From Bacteroidota bacterium (GTDB taxonomy: Bacteria > Bacteroidota > Rhodothermia > Rhodothermales > JANQRZ01), in NCBI GenBank assembly GCA_038746285.1, contig JBCDKT010000008.1, forward strand, positions 1 to 64,000: 64,000 nucleotides of DNA. The letters run 5' to 3'. The translations under genes and the position numbers were made by a program. This document shows, one piece after another, positions 52,895 to 60,278 of this stretch. Below the pieces are notes generated by a model that was given only the letters and a program-made list of their open reading frames with translations, had not been told where the DNA came from and made no database searches. The number at the start of each line of letters is the position of its first letter. Position 1 is the stretch's first letter.

Positions 52895-53587
52895 ATGATC
52901 GAGCTACGCGGCATCAGCAAGTTTTACAAGCAAGGCCAGCAGAAGACCTACGTCCTCCGCAACGTGGACCTCTCCGTGAGTGAGGGCGAGTTCGTCACCG
53001 TCCAGGGCCCGTCCGGATCCGGCAAGTCCACGCTGATGAACATCATCGGGATGCTGGAGGAGCCCAGCGAGGGGGCGTACCACTTCGAGGGCGAGCCGGT
53101 CCACGAGCTCAGCGAGAAGAAGCGGACCGCGCTCCACCGCGAGCACATCGGGTTCGTCTTCCAGGCCTACCACCTGATCGACGAGCTGACGGTCTACGAA
53201 AACCTGGAGACGCCGCTCCTCTACACCAAGACGCCGAAGGCCGAGCGCCAGGCGCGCGTCGCCGAGATGCTCGACCGCTTCGGGATCGTGGCGAAGGCCG
53301 ATCTCTTCCCGCACCAGCTCTCCGGCGGGCAGCAGCAGCTTGTCGGGGTGGCGCGCGCGCTCATCATCCGCCCTCGCCTGATCCTCGCCGACGAGCCGAC
53401 GGGCAACCTCCACAGCTCGCAGGGCGAGGAGGTGATGGAGGCGTTCAGGACGCTCAACGAAGACGACGGCGTGACCGTGATCCAGGTGACGCACTCGGAG
53501 CGCTGGACCGCCTACGGCACGCGCACGATTGAACTCCACGACGGCTGGGTCGAGGCCGACCGCCAGGTCGCGCACGCCGAGGGCTGA
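52895..53587 (+). CDS. LolD-like ABC ATPase with altered D-loop and signature
   Basis: 230 aa. Walker A GPSGSGKST, Q-loop VFQAYHLIDELTVYENLETP, Walker B LILADEPTGNLHS and H-loop VIQVTHSE identify an ATPase for FtsX-type permeases. Two residues differ from the usual form and from the paralog at 13381: the D-loop GNLD reads GNLH, and the signature LSGGQQQRVAIARA reads LSGGQQQLVGVARA. The D-loop Asp joins the two ATP sites, so coupling or turnover may be changed. It is the last gene of the promoter D unit and probably serves members 9 and 10. Confidence 0.92.
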   Translation: MIELRGISKFYKQGQQKTYVLRNVDLSVSEGEFVTVQGPSGSGKSTLMNIIGMLEEPSEGAYHFEGEPVHELSEKKRTALHREHIGFVFQAYHLIDELTVYENLETPLLYTKTPKAERQARVAEMLDRFGIVAKADLFPHQLSGGQQQLVGVARALIIRPRLILADEPTGNLHSSQGEEVMEAFRTLNEDDGVTVIQVTHSERWTAYGTRTIELHDGWVEADRQVAHAEG

Positions 53588-53611
53588 GTGCGCCGCAGGT
53601 GAGGCTCAGCC
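53582..53611. terminator. Possible terminator between convergent ATPase and VapC genes
   Basis: GGCTGAG (53582-53588) pairs with CTCAGCC (53605-53611) around a 16-nt loop; a pyrimidine run follows on the plus strand. The stem uses the end of both genes. A weak but well placed bidirectional candidate. Confidence 0.35.
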
Positions 53612-54007
53612 TTCCGCCTTCTCCCACAGCACTTCTACGGCGTATCGGTCGAAGGCCGCGTCGCGGGTGACGATGGGCATCCCCTCGGCCATCGCCTGCG
53701 CGACGAGGAGACGGTCGAATGGGTCGCGGTGGTAGAGCGGTAGCTTCTCGAATACTGCGAGGTGGTCCATCGCGGTGGGAAGCACCTCGATTCGCTCCTC
53801 CACGAGTTGCGAGGGGATGACCTCCTCGAACAGTCCCTCCAGCGTGAGCTTCCCGACGTTCAGCTTGATAGCGATCTCCCACAGGCTACCCACGCTGAGC
53901 AGCACCTCATTCTCCGGTGTCGTGATGAGTCCATAGGCCGTGCGACTCAACCGATCAGGGTCCGTCAGAAACCAGAGGAGGACATGGGTGTCGATCAACA
54001 CCCGCAT
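53606..54007 (-). CDS. vapC: VapC-like PIN-domain toxin
   Basis: 133 aa. PIN acidic residues are in place: D in VLIDTHVLLWFL, E in SLWEIAIKLNVGKL, D in HRDPFDRLLVAQA and D in IVTRDAAFDRY. The RNase site is therefore complete. The ATG at 54007 overlaps the antitoxin stop (TGATG), which fixes the start; an extension to 54286 would run through the antitoxin gene in another frame. It cleaves RNA, often tRNA, when its antitoxin is lost. Confidence 0.92.
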   Translation of the reverse strand: MRVLIDTHVLLWFLTDPDRLSRTAYGLITTPENEVLLSVGSLWEIAIKLNVGKLTLEGLFEEVIPSQLVEERIEVLPTAMDHLAVFEKLPLYHRDPFDRLLVAQAMAEGMPIVTRDAAFDRYAVEVLWEKAEG

Positions 54008-54234
54008 CACATGTAGGGCACAAAGTCGTCGAGCGGCTCGTCGAAGTCGTCGCTCATCCAGACCTGCCCTCGAAGGCTTCCGCCCTTCCGTGGGCGGCGC
54101 TCCGGCTCCACGACCGGGACGAGACGCACGTCGGCTCCGTCGCCGCGCGAGATGACGATGTCCTCGCCGTTGGCAGCGTCTTCGATCAGTTCGGGGAGGC
54201 GCTCCTGAGCTTCGTCCAGCTTGACTTTCCGCAT
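54007..54234 (-). CDS. Phd/YefM-like antitoxin (VapB role)
   Basis: 75 aa. The N-terminal part (RKVKLDEAQERLPELIEDAA) and GEDIVISRGDGADVRLVPV match Phd/YefM DNA-binding antitoxins, followed by a toxin-binding tail with acidic and aromatic residues (DDFDEPLDDFVPYM). It precedes vapC with a 1-nt TGATG overlap and most likely represses the pair. Confidence 0.9.
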   Translation of the reverse strand: MRKVKLDEAQERLPELIEDAANGEDIVISRGDGADVRLVPVVEPERRPRKGGSLRGQVWMSDDFDEPLDDFVPYM

Positions 54235-54299
54235 GGTATCCTCGGGTTGCGTCTGCGGTATACGGCGCGGGGAATACCGGGTTCATGCAAGGCCCGGAG

Positions 54300-54806
54300 C
54301 TACCGACGGGCCCGGCGCCTCGGAAGCGGGATCACGAGGCCGTCCATGAAGAGGTGCGAGAAGTAGCCGACGACGGCCGCCCCGTAGAACGGCAGTCCGG
54401 CGAACGGACGGTCGGGAAACAGCAGGTAGGGCAGGACCAGCAGCGGCGAGGGAATCAGTGCCATCGCCCAGTACGTGTGTGTCCACCCCCGGTGTTTGCC
54501 GAGGACTGGCAGGATGGCGAACAGACCGAGGTAGGCCGCCCACTCGAACCGCCGCCCGACGATCAAGATCACGTCGAGGACGAAGAAGATCGAGTAGAAG
54601 AGATTCTGCCCCTTCGAGTTGGTGTCCACGTCCGGCCACAGCCCGAACATCAGCGTCAGCCCGCACAGCACGACCGGCACGCCGATCAGCTCCAGCCCGC
54701 TGAACTGCCGGTACGCCTGGTCGACCGAGAAGACGAACGCGAGGCCGGCGAGGTAGACGCCGAAGAAGGCGAGCGCGCCCGCGAGGTGTCCTTTGTATCC
54801 AGCCAT
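54300..54806 (-). CDS. YdjM/DUF457-like membrane-bound putative metal-dependent hydrolase
   Basis: 168 aa, four or more membrane helices. Conserved polar residues lie at helix ends: KGHLAGALAFF (His near the start), FGLWPDVDTNSKGQ (Asp pair) and KHRGWTHTYWAMALIP (RG-T/H-H motif), then FSHLFMDGLVIP. This is the YdjM or LexA-binding inner-membrane hydrolase pattern. The substrate is unknown; some relatives act on phospholipids. It ends in a basic tail (PRRRARR). Confidence 0.82.
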   Translation of the reverse strand: MAGYKGHLAGALAFFGVYLAGLAFVFSVDQAYRQFSGLELIGVPVVLCGLTLMFGLWPDVDTNSKGQNLFYSIFFVLDVILIVGRRFEWAAYLGLFAILPVLGKHRGWTHTYWAMALIPSPLLVLPYLLFPDRPFAGLPFYGAAVVGYFSHLFMDGLVIPLPRRRARR

Positions 54807-54905
54807 CGCACGGTGCGGATGACGAGTTGCGAGTGACGAGAAGTCGGTAGTCGTGGGGGTGGACCTCCGTGTCCGCCCGCGTCGGGAATGCCACCACGTC
54901 CCGGC

Positions 54906-55328
54906 CTATCCAGCGTCTCGGTCCAGAAAATACTGCACCGCCAGCCGGTACCCCGCCGCGCCGAACCCGGCGATCACGCCCGCCGCCGCTGGCGCGATCA
55001 CGAGCCGCTGCCGGAAAGGCTCGCGGGCGTGGACGTTCGAGAGGTGCACCTCCACGACCGGCGTGTCGATGGCGAGGACCGCGTCGTGCAGGGCGACGCT
55101 CGTGTGGGCGTAGCCGCCGGGGTTGAAGACGACGCCGTCGGCCTCGGCCTGGTGGAGCGCGTCGATGAGCGCGCCTTCGCTGTTGTGCTGCTGGAAGGCA
55201 AAGTCCACGTCGGGGAATGCAGTCCGCAGGCCAGCCTCGAGGTCGGCGAGCGTCGCGGGGCCGTAGACCTCCGGCTCGCGCTGGCCGAGGAGGTTCAGGT
55301 TGGGGCCGCTGAGGACGAGGAGGGTCAT
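54906..55328 (-). CDS. aroQ: Type II 3-dehydroquinate dehydratase
   Basis: 140 aa, the normal length. The opening LSGPNLNLLGQREPEVYG carries the catalytic Arg and the tyrosine lid region, and FNPGGYAHTSVALHDA, VEVHLSNVHAREPFR and VIAGFGAAGYRLAV all match the type II enzyme. It dehydrates 3-dehydroquinate to 3-dehydroshikimate in the shikimate pathway and forms a dodecamer. The ATG at 55328 fixes the start; an upstream extension translates an intergenic repeat region. Confidence 0.95.
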   Translation of the reverse strand: MTLLVLSGPNLNLLGQREPEVYGPATLADLEAGLRTAFPDVDFAFQQHNSEGALIDALHQAEADGVVFNPGGYAHTSVALHDAVLAIDTPVVEVHLSNVHAREPFRQRLVIAPAAAGVIAGFGAAGYRLAVQYFLDRDAG

Positions 55329-55339
55329 TGAGTTGCGAG

Positions 55340-55597
55340 TTACGAACGAAGAGCGACGAGTGATCTCCCGAGTAGCAAACCGATCACCACGATGTTGATC
55401 ACGAGGTACACAGCGCAGGAGCGGAGGACGAAGCGAAGGCTGAAAAGCCAATCGATGTTCGGAGGATGTTCGTAGCCCATCGCAACGACCTCCTCGAACC
55501 CGTGCTTCATCGACACCTCTGTGTCAACTAATGAGAATGCCGTCAGCGCTAAGAGCAGAACAGAGACGACGAGCCACACGGAAAGCAGTGCTTTCAA
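55340..55597 (-). CDS. Small hypothetical membrane protein
   Basis: 85 aa with two hydrophobic segments (SVWLVVSVLLLALTAFSLVD and AVYLVINIVVIGLLLGRSL) around a polar loop containing VSMKHGFEEVVAMGYEHPP. No family is recognised. The gene sits just upstream of aroQ on the same strand, with 11 bp between them. Its loop is acidic and would face the periplasm if the N-terminus is inside. Confidence 0.55.
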   Translation of the reverse strand: MKALLSVWLVVSVLLLALTAFSLVDTEVSMKHGFEEVVAMGYEHPPNIDWLFSLRFVLRSCAVYLVINIVVIGLLLGRSLVALRS

Positions 55598-55664
55598 CGG
55601 TTCAGCGTGTCTGAGAAAGTTCTGTGGCGTTCGTTCGTAGCACCCACTCGACGTTCGTCCCTCG

Positions 55665-56447
55665 TCATTCGACGCTGAAGGTTAATCCGTCGTAGCCGAG
55701 CGCGATGCCGTCGGGCAGCTCGGCGTCGATCTCGGCGTGGAGCGCGCCGTGGGTCATGTGGATAAAGTACGTCTGCCGCGCCCCGATCCGCCGAGCGGCG
55801 GCGACCGCCTCGTCAAACGTAAAGTGCGTCGGGTGCGGCTCGCGGCGGAGGCCGTCGAGCACGAGCACGTCAAGGGCGACGAGCTTTTCGAACGTAGCCT
55901 CGGGAATGCGGTTGACGTCGGTCAGGTACGCGAAGCGGCCCACGCGGTAGCCGAGCACGGGGAGGTCGCCGTGGAAGGCCTCGAGCGGCTCGACGGTGAC
56001 GGCGGCCTCGGCGTCGTACCGGCTCGGCACGGTGAACGGCCCGGCCGCCTCGTGGAGGTCGAGGACCGACGCACCCGGATATGTCCGCTCGAAGATGTAG
56101 CGGAACATCTCGCGCAGCACGCCCGCCGTCACGGGGCTCGCGTAGGCCGGGACCGCGGCCCGGTTGCCGAAGAAGAACGGCCGGAGGTCGTCGAGGCCAA
56201 CGACGTGGTCGAAGTGGTGGTGGGTGAAGAGCAGCGCGTCCACCCGCGACACCCCGAAGCGGAGCGCCTGCTGCCGGAAGTCCGGTCCGATGTCGATCTG
56301 GAGGTGAACCGGCCCGTGCTCGGTCTCGGCGACGACGTGGGCGGCGCAGCGCATCCGCGCGTCGCGCGGGTCGGCCGAGGTGCAGACGCGGCAGCCGCAG
56401 CCGATCACCGGCACGCCCGTCGAGGTACCGGTCCCGAGGAGGGTCAC
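55665..56447 (-). CDS. PhnP-like MBL-fold metal-dependent hydrolase
   Basis: 260 aa from a GTG at 56447 (VTLLGTGTSTGVPVIGCGC). An ATG at 56525 in the same frame is the usual automatic choice, but its first 25 codons read an intergenic repeat (SHPPSSTVHPP). Metal-binding motif HHHFDHVVGLDDL, the early GC-GCRVC cysteines, FHGDLPVLGYRVG and the late FIHMTHGALH are all in place. Relatives include PhnP (cyclic phosphate diesterase) and lipoate-linked enzymes. The substrate here is not known. Confidence 0.85.
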   Translation of the reverse strand: MTLLGTGTSTGVPVIGCGCRVCTSADPRDARMRCAAHVVAETEHGPVHLQIDIGPDFRQQALRFGVSRVDALLFTHHHFDHVVGLDDLRPFFFGNRAAVPAYASPVTAGVLREMFRYIFERTYPGASVLDLHEAAGPFTVPSRYDAEAAVTVEPLEAFHGDLPVLGYRVGRFAYLTDVNRIPEATFEKLVALDVLVLDGLRREPHPTHFTFDEAVAAARRIGARQTYFIHMTHGALHAEIDAELPDGIALGYDGLTFSVE

Positions 56448-56545
56448 GCGCAGGGCGCGTGGAGGATGGACGGTAGAGGATGGGGGATGGCTCGTAGCCT
56501 CTCCGTCTGCGGTTCTATCCTCCATCTGCTATCCTCTATCCGCCA
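56448..56545. repeat. Intergenic inverted repeat made of GGATAGA/GGATGG words
   Basis: AGGATGGACGGTAGAGGATG on one side faces TCCTCCATCTGCTATCCTCT on the other, the reverse complement with word shuffling. The same word family lies at 10165-10277. It falls between the MBL hydrolase gene and the next small gene. Confidence 0.6.
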
Positions 56546-56836
56546 TCACTCCTCCTCGATCTCGGCGCCGACGCCGGCATCGCGCGCCACCCAGGCGGCC
56601 TCGACGGCGTCGCGCACGGCGGGACGGAGGTAGACCTCGTCGGCCGGGAGCCGCCGGAGCGCGTCGGCGAGGATCGCGAGGTGGGCCTCGACCGGGGTCC
56701 GCTTGTTGAGCACGACCACCTGCTCGCCGCCGACGGTGCACAGCCCGCCGCGGAAGCTGCCGCGCTCCCGCCGCACCGCCACGCCGAGTTGGGTAATGGC
56801 TGCTTCGAGCGCTTCGACGATCTGCTCAGACGTCAT
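56546..56836 (-). CDS. Hypothetical protein
   Basis: 96 aa, soluble and acidic at the end (GAEIEEE). One strand-helix unit GGLCTVGGEQVVVLNKRTPV is followed by AHLAILADALRRLPADEVYL. No family is recognised with certainty. It lies upstream of the MBL gene on the same strand, with the word repeat between them, and downstream of the RNase gene with a 62-bp space. Confidence 0.55.
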   Translation of the reverse strand: MTSEQIVEALEAAITQLGVAVRRERGSFRGGLCTVGGEQVVVLNKRTPVEAHLAILADALRRLPADEVYLRPAVRDAVEAAWVARDAGVGAEIEEE

Positions 56837-56898
56837 TCGAGTTGCGATCTACGAGTGACGAACGACGCGTGGGGTTCTCATGCGTCACCCGCAATTCG

Positions 56899-59589
56899 TC
56901 ACGTGGAATACTTCTTCGTCAGGTTCTTGCCGGACTTCTCGTCGCGGACGGAGAACGAGAGCGGGTCGGTGCGGTCGTCCACGTCGAGGCGGAGCTTGAG
57001 GCGGGTGCGGAAGCGCCAGCGCGTGACGGCGCTTGGAACGCCGCGCTGGAGGTACGCCGCGAGGAACGGGTGGACGCGGACGAGGATCGGGCGCTTGCGG
57101 TGCTGCTCCTGCACCTCGGCGCGGTAGGTGGCGAGCCACTGCTCCAGCCGCTCGACGACCTCGCTGGCCGTCAGCGTCTCGGCCTCGGCGACGGGCGCGC
57201 GCTCGGCCGGCTCGTGCTGCTGCTCCTGGCTCGGCGGCTCGGGCAGCGGCTCTGGGAGGTCGTCTATGTCGGTCGTCGTCGTGATGCTCGGGCGGAGGCG
57301 CTGGCGTGTGATCTGGACGACCCCGAAGTCGGACATCGGGAGCAGCTTCGTCACCGCGCGGTCCTTGCGGAATTCCTTCTTCAGCTCGTCGTAGAGCTTG
57401 CGCCGGGCCGAGTCGCTGCGCATGTCAATGAAGTCGACGCAGATGATCCCGCCGAGGTCGCGGAGGCGGAGCTGCTTGGCGATCGCGCGGGCGGACTCGA
57501 GGTTGACGCGGAGCGCGTTCTCCTCCTGGCTCAGCCCCTTCCCGGCGCGGCCCGAGTTCACGTCCACGACGTGCATCGCCTCGGTGTGCTCGATGAAGAG
57601 GTAGCCGCCGCCCGGCAGCGAGACCCGGCTCTCGAAGGCCGCGCGCACGTCGCGGTCGATCTTGTAGGTGCGGAAGACGTGCTCCTTGCTCTTGTGGAGC
57701 TTCACGAGCGGGGCCATCTGCGGGGCCACGGCCTGGACGTAGTTCTTCACGTTGCGATGCACCGTCGGGTCGTCGACCACGATCCGGTCGTAGTCGTCCG
57801 AGAAGAGGTCGCGGATGATCGAGGAGACCATGTTGACGTCCTCGTGCAGCTCCTTCGGCGGCTTGGGCTTCTGCTTGAGCTGGTTCTCGATCTTCTTCCA
57901 CTTGTCGAGCAGCAGCCGGAGGTCGGTGTTGAGCGCCTTCGCGTCGCGGTTCTCGGCGACGGTGCGGACGATCAGCCCGAAGCTCTCGGGCAAGAGCGAC
58001 CGGGCGAGGGCGCGCAGCCGCCGCCGCTCCTTCGAGGACTCGATCTTCTTCGAGACCGCGACGTAGTCCGCCTGCGGGATGAGGACGAGGAAGCGGCCGG
58101 CGAGCGACACGTCAGTCGAGACGCGCGGCCCCTTCGAGGAGATCGGCTCCTTGGTGATCTTGACGATGAGCTTCTGGTCCTGCTTCAGGTGCTTCTCCGG
58201 GCGCACGCTGGCCTCCGACCCGTTCGAGGAGCCGCCGCGGCTAGACGAGCCCGAGCGGCCCGACGAGCCCTGGCCGGACGAGCCCTGGCCGGACGAGCGG
58301 TTCGACGACCCGTTCCGGTTCGATCCGCCCCGGCTCGACGCCCGGCTGTTCGCGCTCTTGCCGTTCTCGCCCGACGAGCCCCGTCCCGACCGGCCTCGGC
58401 CGCGCCGCCGCCCGCCGCGCCGGCTGCCGCGACGCCGCGAGGAGCGCTCCTCTTCCTCCTCTTCCTCGACCCGGCTGACCCGGCCGGGCTTCGAGGTGAG
58501 GTCGATGACGAACCGCGAGGACGAGGTTTCCTCCGCCTTCGGCTTGGCCTCGGCGCGGGCCGCTTTGGGCTGCTTGCGCTCGGGCGTGTCCTGCCCGGAC
58601 GCGGCCGAAGCCTCCGGCGACGGCCGTGAGGTTTCGCCGTCCCGCTCACCGCCCTTCGCCTTCGGTTCCTCGGACGACTCCGACCGCCCGGAGCGGCCAC
58701 GGCGGCTGCGCGACCGGGTAGGCTCGGGGTCTGCTTTTTGCGTCTCAGCGTCGGCAGGCGCTGCCTCGGCAGTCGGTGCTTCGGCCGTGGGCTCCTCCTG
58801 GTTCTGCTCGCCGCTCGGCTGCTCGTTCCGGCGGCGGTTCCGGCCTCGGCCGCCGCGCCGGCCGCGCCGCCGCTTGGGCCTGTCCTCGGCTGAGGGCGCG
58901 TCGCCGGTGCCAGACGCCTCGGCTTCCGGCTCGGCGGCTTCGTCGTCGTGGCTCGGCGGCTCGGCAACGGCGTCGGGCGGGAGGATTTCGGGGGCGGCGT
59001 CCGGCACGGCGCTGTCTTCCGGCGGCGCAGCCTGCTGGCGGCGTCCCCGGCCTCGGCCTCGGCGGCCCCGACCGTCCGACCGGTCGCGGCGGTCCGACGC
59101 CTGCTTCTCGCCCGCCGGCTCCTGCTGCTCGGTCGTCGCCTCGGCGGCCTCTGACGTTTCCTCGTTCTTCTGGCCCCGGCCGCGGCGGCTCTTGCCGCGG
59201 GTGCGCTTCAGGTCGCGGCGCCGGCGCGCGGCGCGCTGCTCCTCCGGGGTCTCCAGTTCCAGCTCGGCCGGGCCGTCCTCGTCCTGCTTCGGGGCCTTCG
59301 GGAGCGACTTCGTGGACCAGTCCGGGACGGTGCCCTCGGAGAGCTCGAGGAGTGCCGGGACGTTGTCCGAGAGGTCCGAGAAGTGGAGAAACGCGTCTTG
59401 CTTCTGGCCGATATCGACGAAGGCCGCCTTGATGCCGGGCAGGATGCGGCGCACGCGTCCGAGGTGGATGTTACCGATCGTGCGGACGTTCTCGGGGTTT
59501 TCTATGTAGAGCTCAACGAGCTCCCCGTCTTCCACAATGGCGATGCGAGACTGACCGCCGGCTACGTTGATGATGATCTCTTTGGACAT
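56899..59589 (-). CDS. RNase E/G with a large disordered insert in the S1 domain
   Basis: 896 aa from MSKEIIINVAG; typical RNase G-type proteins of this group are about 510-550 aa. The S1 domain begins GRVRRILPGIKAAFVDIG and stops after HFSDLSD near residue 75. Residues about 86-463 are low-complexity, rich in R, G, S, E and Q (for example SRRGRGQKNEETSEA and RGGSNRNGSSNRSSGQ). The S1 domain then resumes at KLIVKITKEP. Catalytic aspartates in HVVDVNSGR and ICVDFIDM are 43 residues apart, as in E. coli. The zinc-link CPxC is absent. It cleaves RNA 5' of AU-rich sites; the insert is likely a scaffold or RNA-binding region. Confidence 0.92.
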   Translation of the reverse strand: MSKEIIINVAGGQSRIAIVEDGELVELYIENPENVRTIGNIHLGRVRRILPGIKAAFVDIGQKQDAFLHFSDLSDNVPALLELSEGTVPDWSTKSLPKAPKQDEDGPAELELETPEEQRAARRRRDLKRTRGKSRRGRGQKNEETSEAAEATTEQQEPAGEKQASDRRDRSDGRGRRGRGRGRRQQAAPPEDSAVPDAAPEILPPDAVAEPPSHDDEAAEPEAEASGTGDAPSAEDRPKRRRGRRGGRGRNRRRNEQPSGEQNQEEPTAEAPTAEAAPADAETQKADPEPTRSRSRRGRSGRSESSEEPKAKGGERDGETSRPSPEASAASGQDTPERKQPKAARAEAKPKAEETSSSRFVIDLTSKPGRVSRVEEEEEEERSSRRRGSRRGGRRRGRGRSGRGSSGENGKSANSRASSRGGSNRNGSSNRSSGQGSSGQGSSGRSGSSSRGGSSNGSEASVRPEKHLKQDQKLIVKITKEPISSKGPRVSTDVSLAGRFLVLIPQADYVAVSKKIESSKERRRLRALARSLLPESFGLIVRTVAENRDAKALNTDLRLLLDKWKKIENQLKQKPKPPKELHEDVNMVSSIIRDLFSDDYDRIVVDDPTVHRNVKNYVQAVAPQMAPLVKLHKSKEHVFRTYKIDRDVRAAFESRVSLPGGGYLFIEHTEAMHVVDVNSGRAGKGLSQEENALRVNLESARAIAKQLRLRDLGGIICVDFIDMRSDSARRKLYDELKKEFRKDRAVTKLLPMSDFGVVQITRQRLRPSITTTTDIDDLPEPLPEPPSQEQQHEPAERAPVAEAETLTASEVVERLEQWLATYRAEVQEQHRKRPILVRVHPFLAAYLQRGVPSAVTRWRFRTRLKLRLDVDDRTDPLSFSVRDEKSGKNLTKKYST

Positions 59590-60278
59590 ACAAAGGGGGT
59601 AAGGGCGCACGCTCGGGAGGGTCCGAACGGCGGGCGGACGCCCGGCGGCGCGGCGGCGTGTCCCGGCCTGTAGAGCAGGGCCGTTCCGGTCCAGTCGCTA
59701 GGGACGCCGCGAGCGGGCGGAGCGAGTCTTGGGGGAACGGCCGAAGGCACAGAACACGGCCCGCGCCGAGTGCCGCAACAGCGGCCTCGACCAGGCGTGC
59801 GAAAACGAGGAAAGCGCGGTGCGTCAGCAAAACAGGGTGCGTCGGCAAGGCAGGAGGAAACGGGACCGCCGCTGCGCTGCACAGGAGGCCAGGGCGAAGC
59901 TCGATCCGGCGCGCTGAGAGGCCGGTCCACAGTACTAGGGTCGGCCGGGCGCGGCTACAGCTAAAAAGGGTCGCTTCCCAGAGGGTGCTTGAGCGGGAGA
60001 GCAGACGCCGCAAAGGTACGTGCGTCGCGGCGTCGCCTCCAAGTACCCAGGCCGCTCCCCGGCCGTTCCCGGTGGCTGCGCCGCAGCCGAGATGCACCCC
60101 GGACCTGAACAGGGCTTTTGCCTGGCCGCACCGCTGCCTGTCTTAACGAGATTTCCCCGGAGCCCGGCGGGGCCTCACGTATATTCCTGACCCTGTGCGC
60201 GCGCCAAACGGTCCGGTCCGTTACGCCGGCGCGCCGTGGGTTTCTCTGGTCTCTACCACTCTGTCTGCTTCGCGTCTT
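59590..60278. other. 689-bp gene-free leader region between RNase E/G and citrate synthase
   Basis: No supported gene is seen on either strand. GGCCGTTCC (59683-59691) and GGAACGGCC (59735-59743) can pair across 43 nt, and shorter stems follow (GGCAC/GTGCC near 59748-59775). Part is probably the RNase 5' untranslated leader, which in other bacteria folds and mediates autoregulation. The part nearest citrate synthase must hold its promoter; TATATT at about 60179 is a weak -10 candidate. Conserved motifs of RNase P RNA, tmRNA or SRP RNA were looked for and not found convincingly. Confidence 0.4.

Noticed and set aside
56842-59509. Long plus-strand open frames across the RNase E/G gene
   Set aside because: They come from the Arg/Gly/Ser/Glu-rich insert read on the opposite strand; composition is extreme and no domain is visible.
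59655-59965. Possible RNase P RNA because of GAGGAAAG and ACAGAACACGGC words
   Set aside because: The two words are in the wrong order and the AAGGGTGAAA and terminal ACAGAA-CCGGCTTA blocks are missing. The stems found do not follow the P4 layout.
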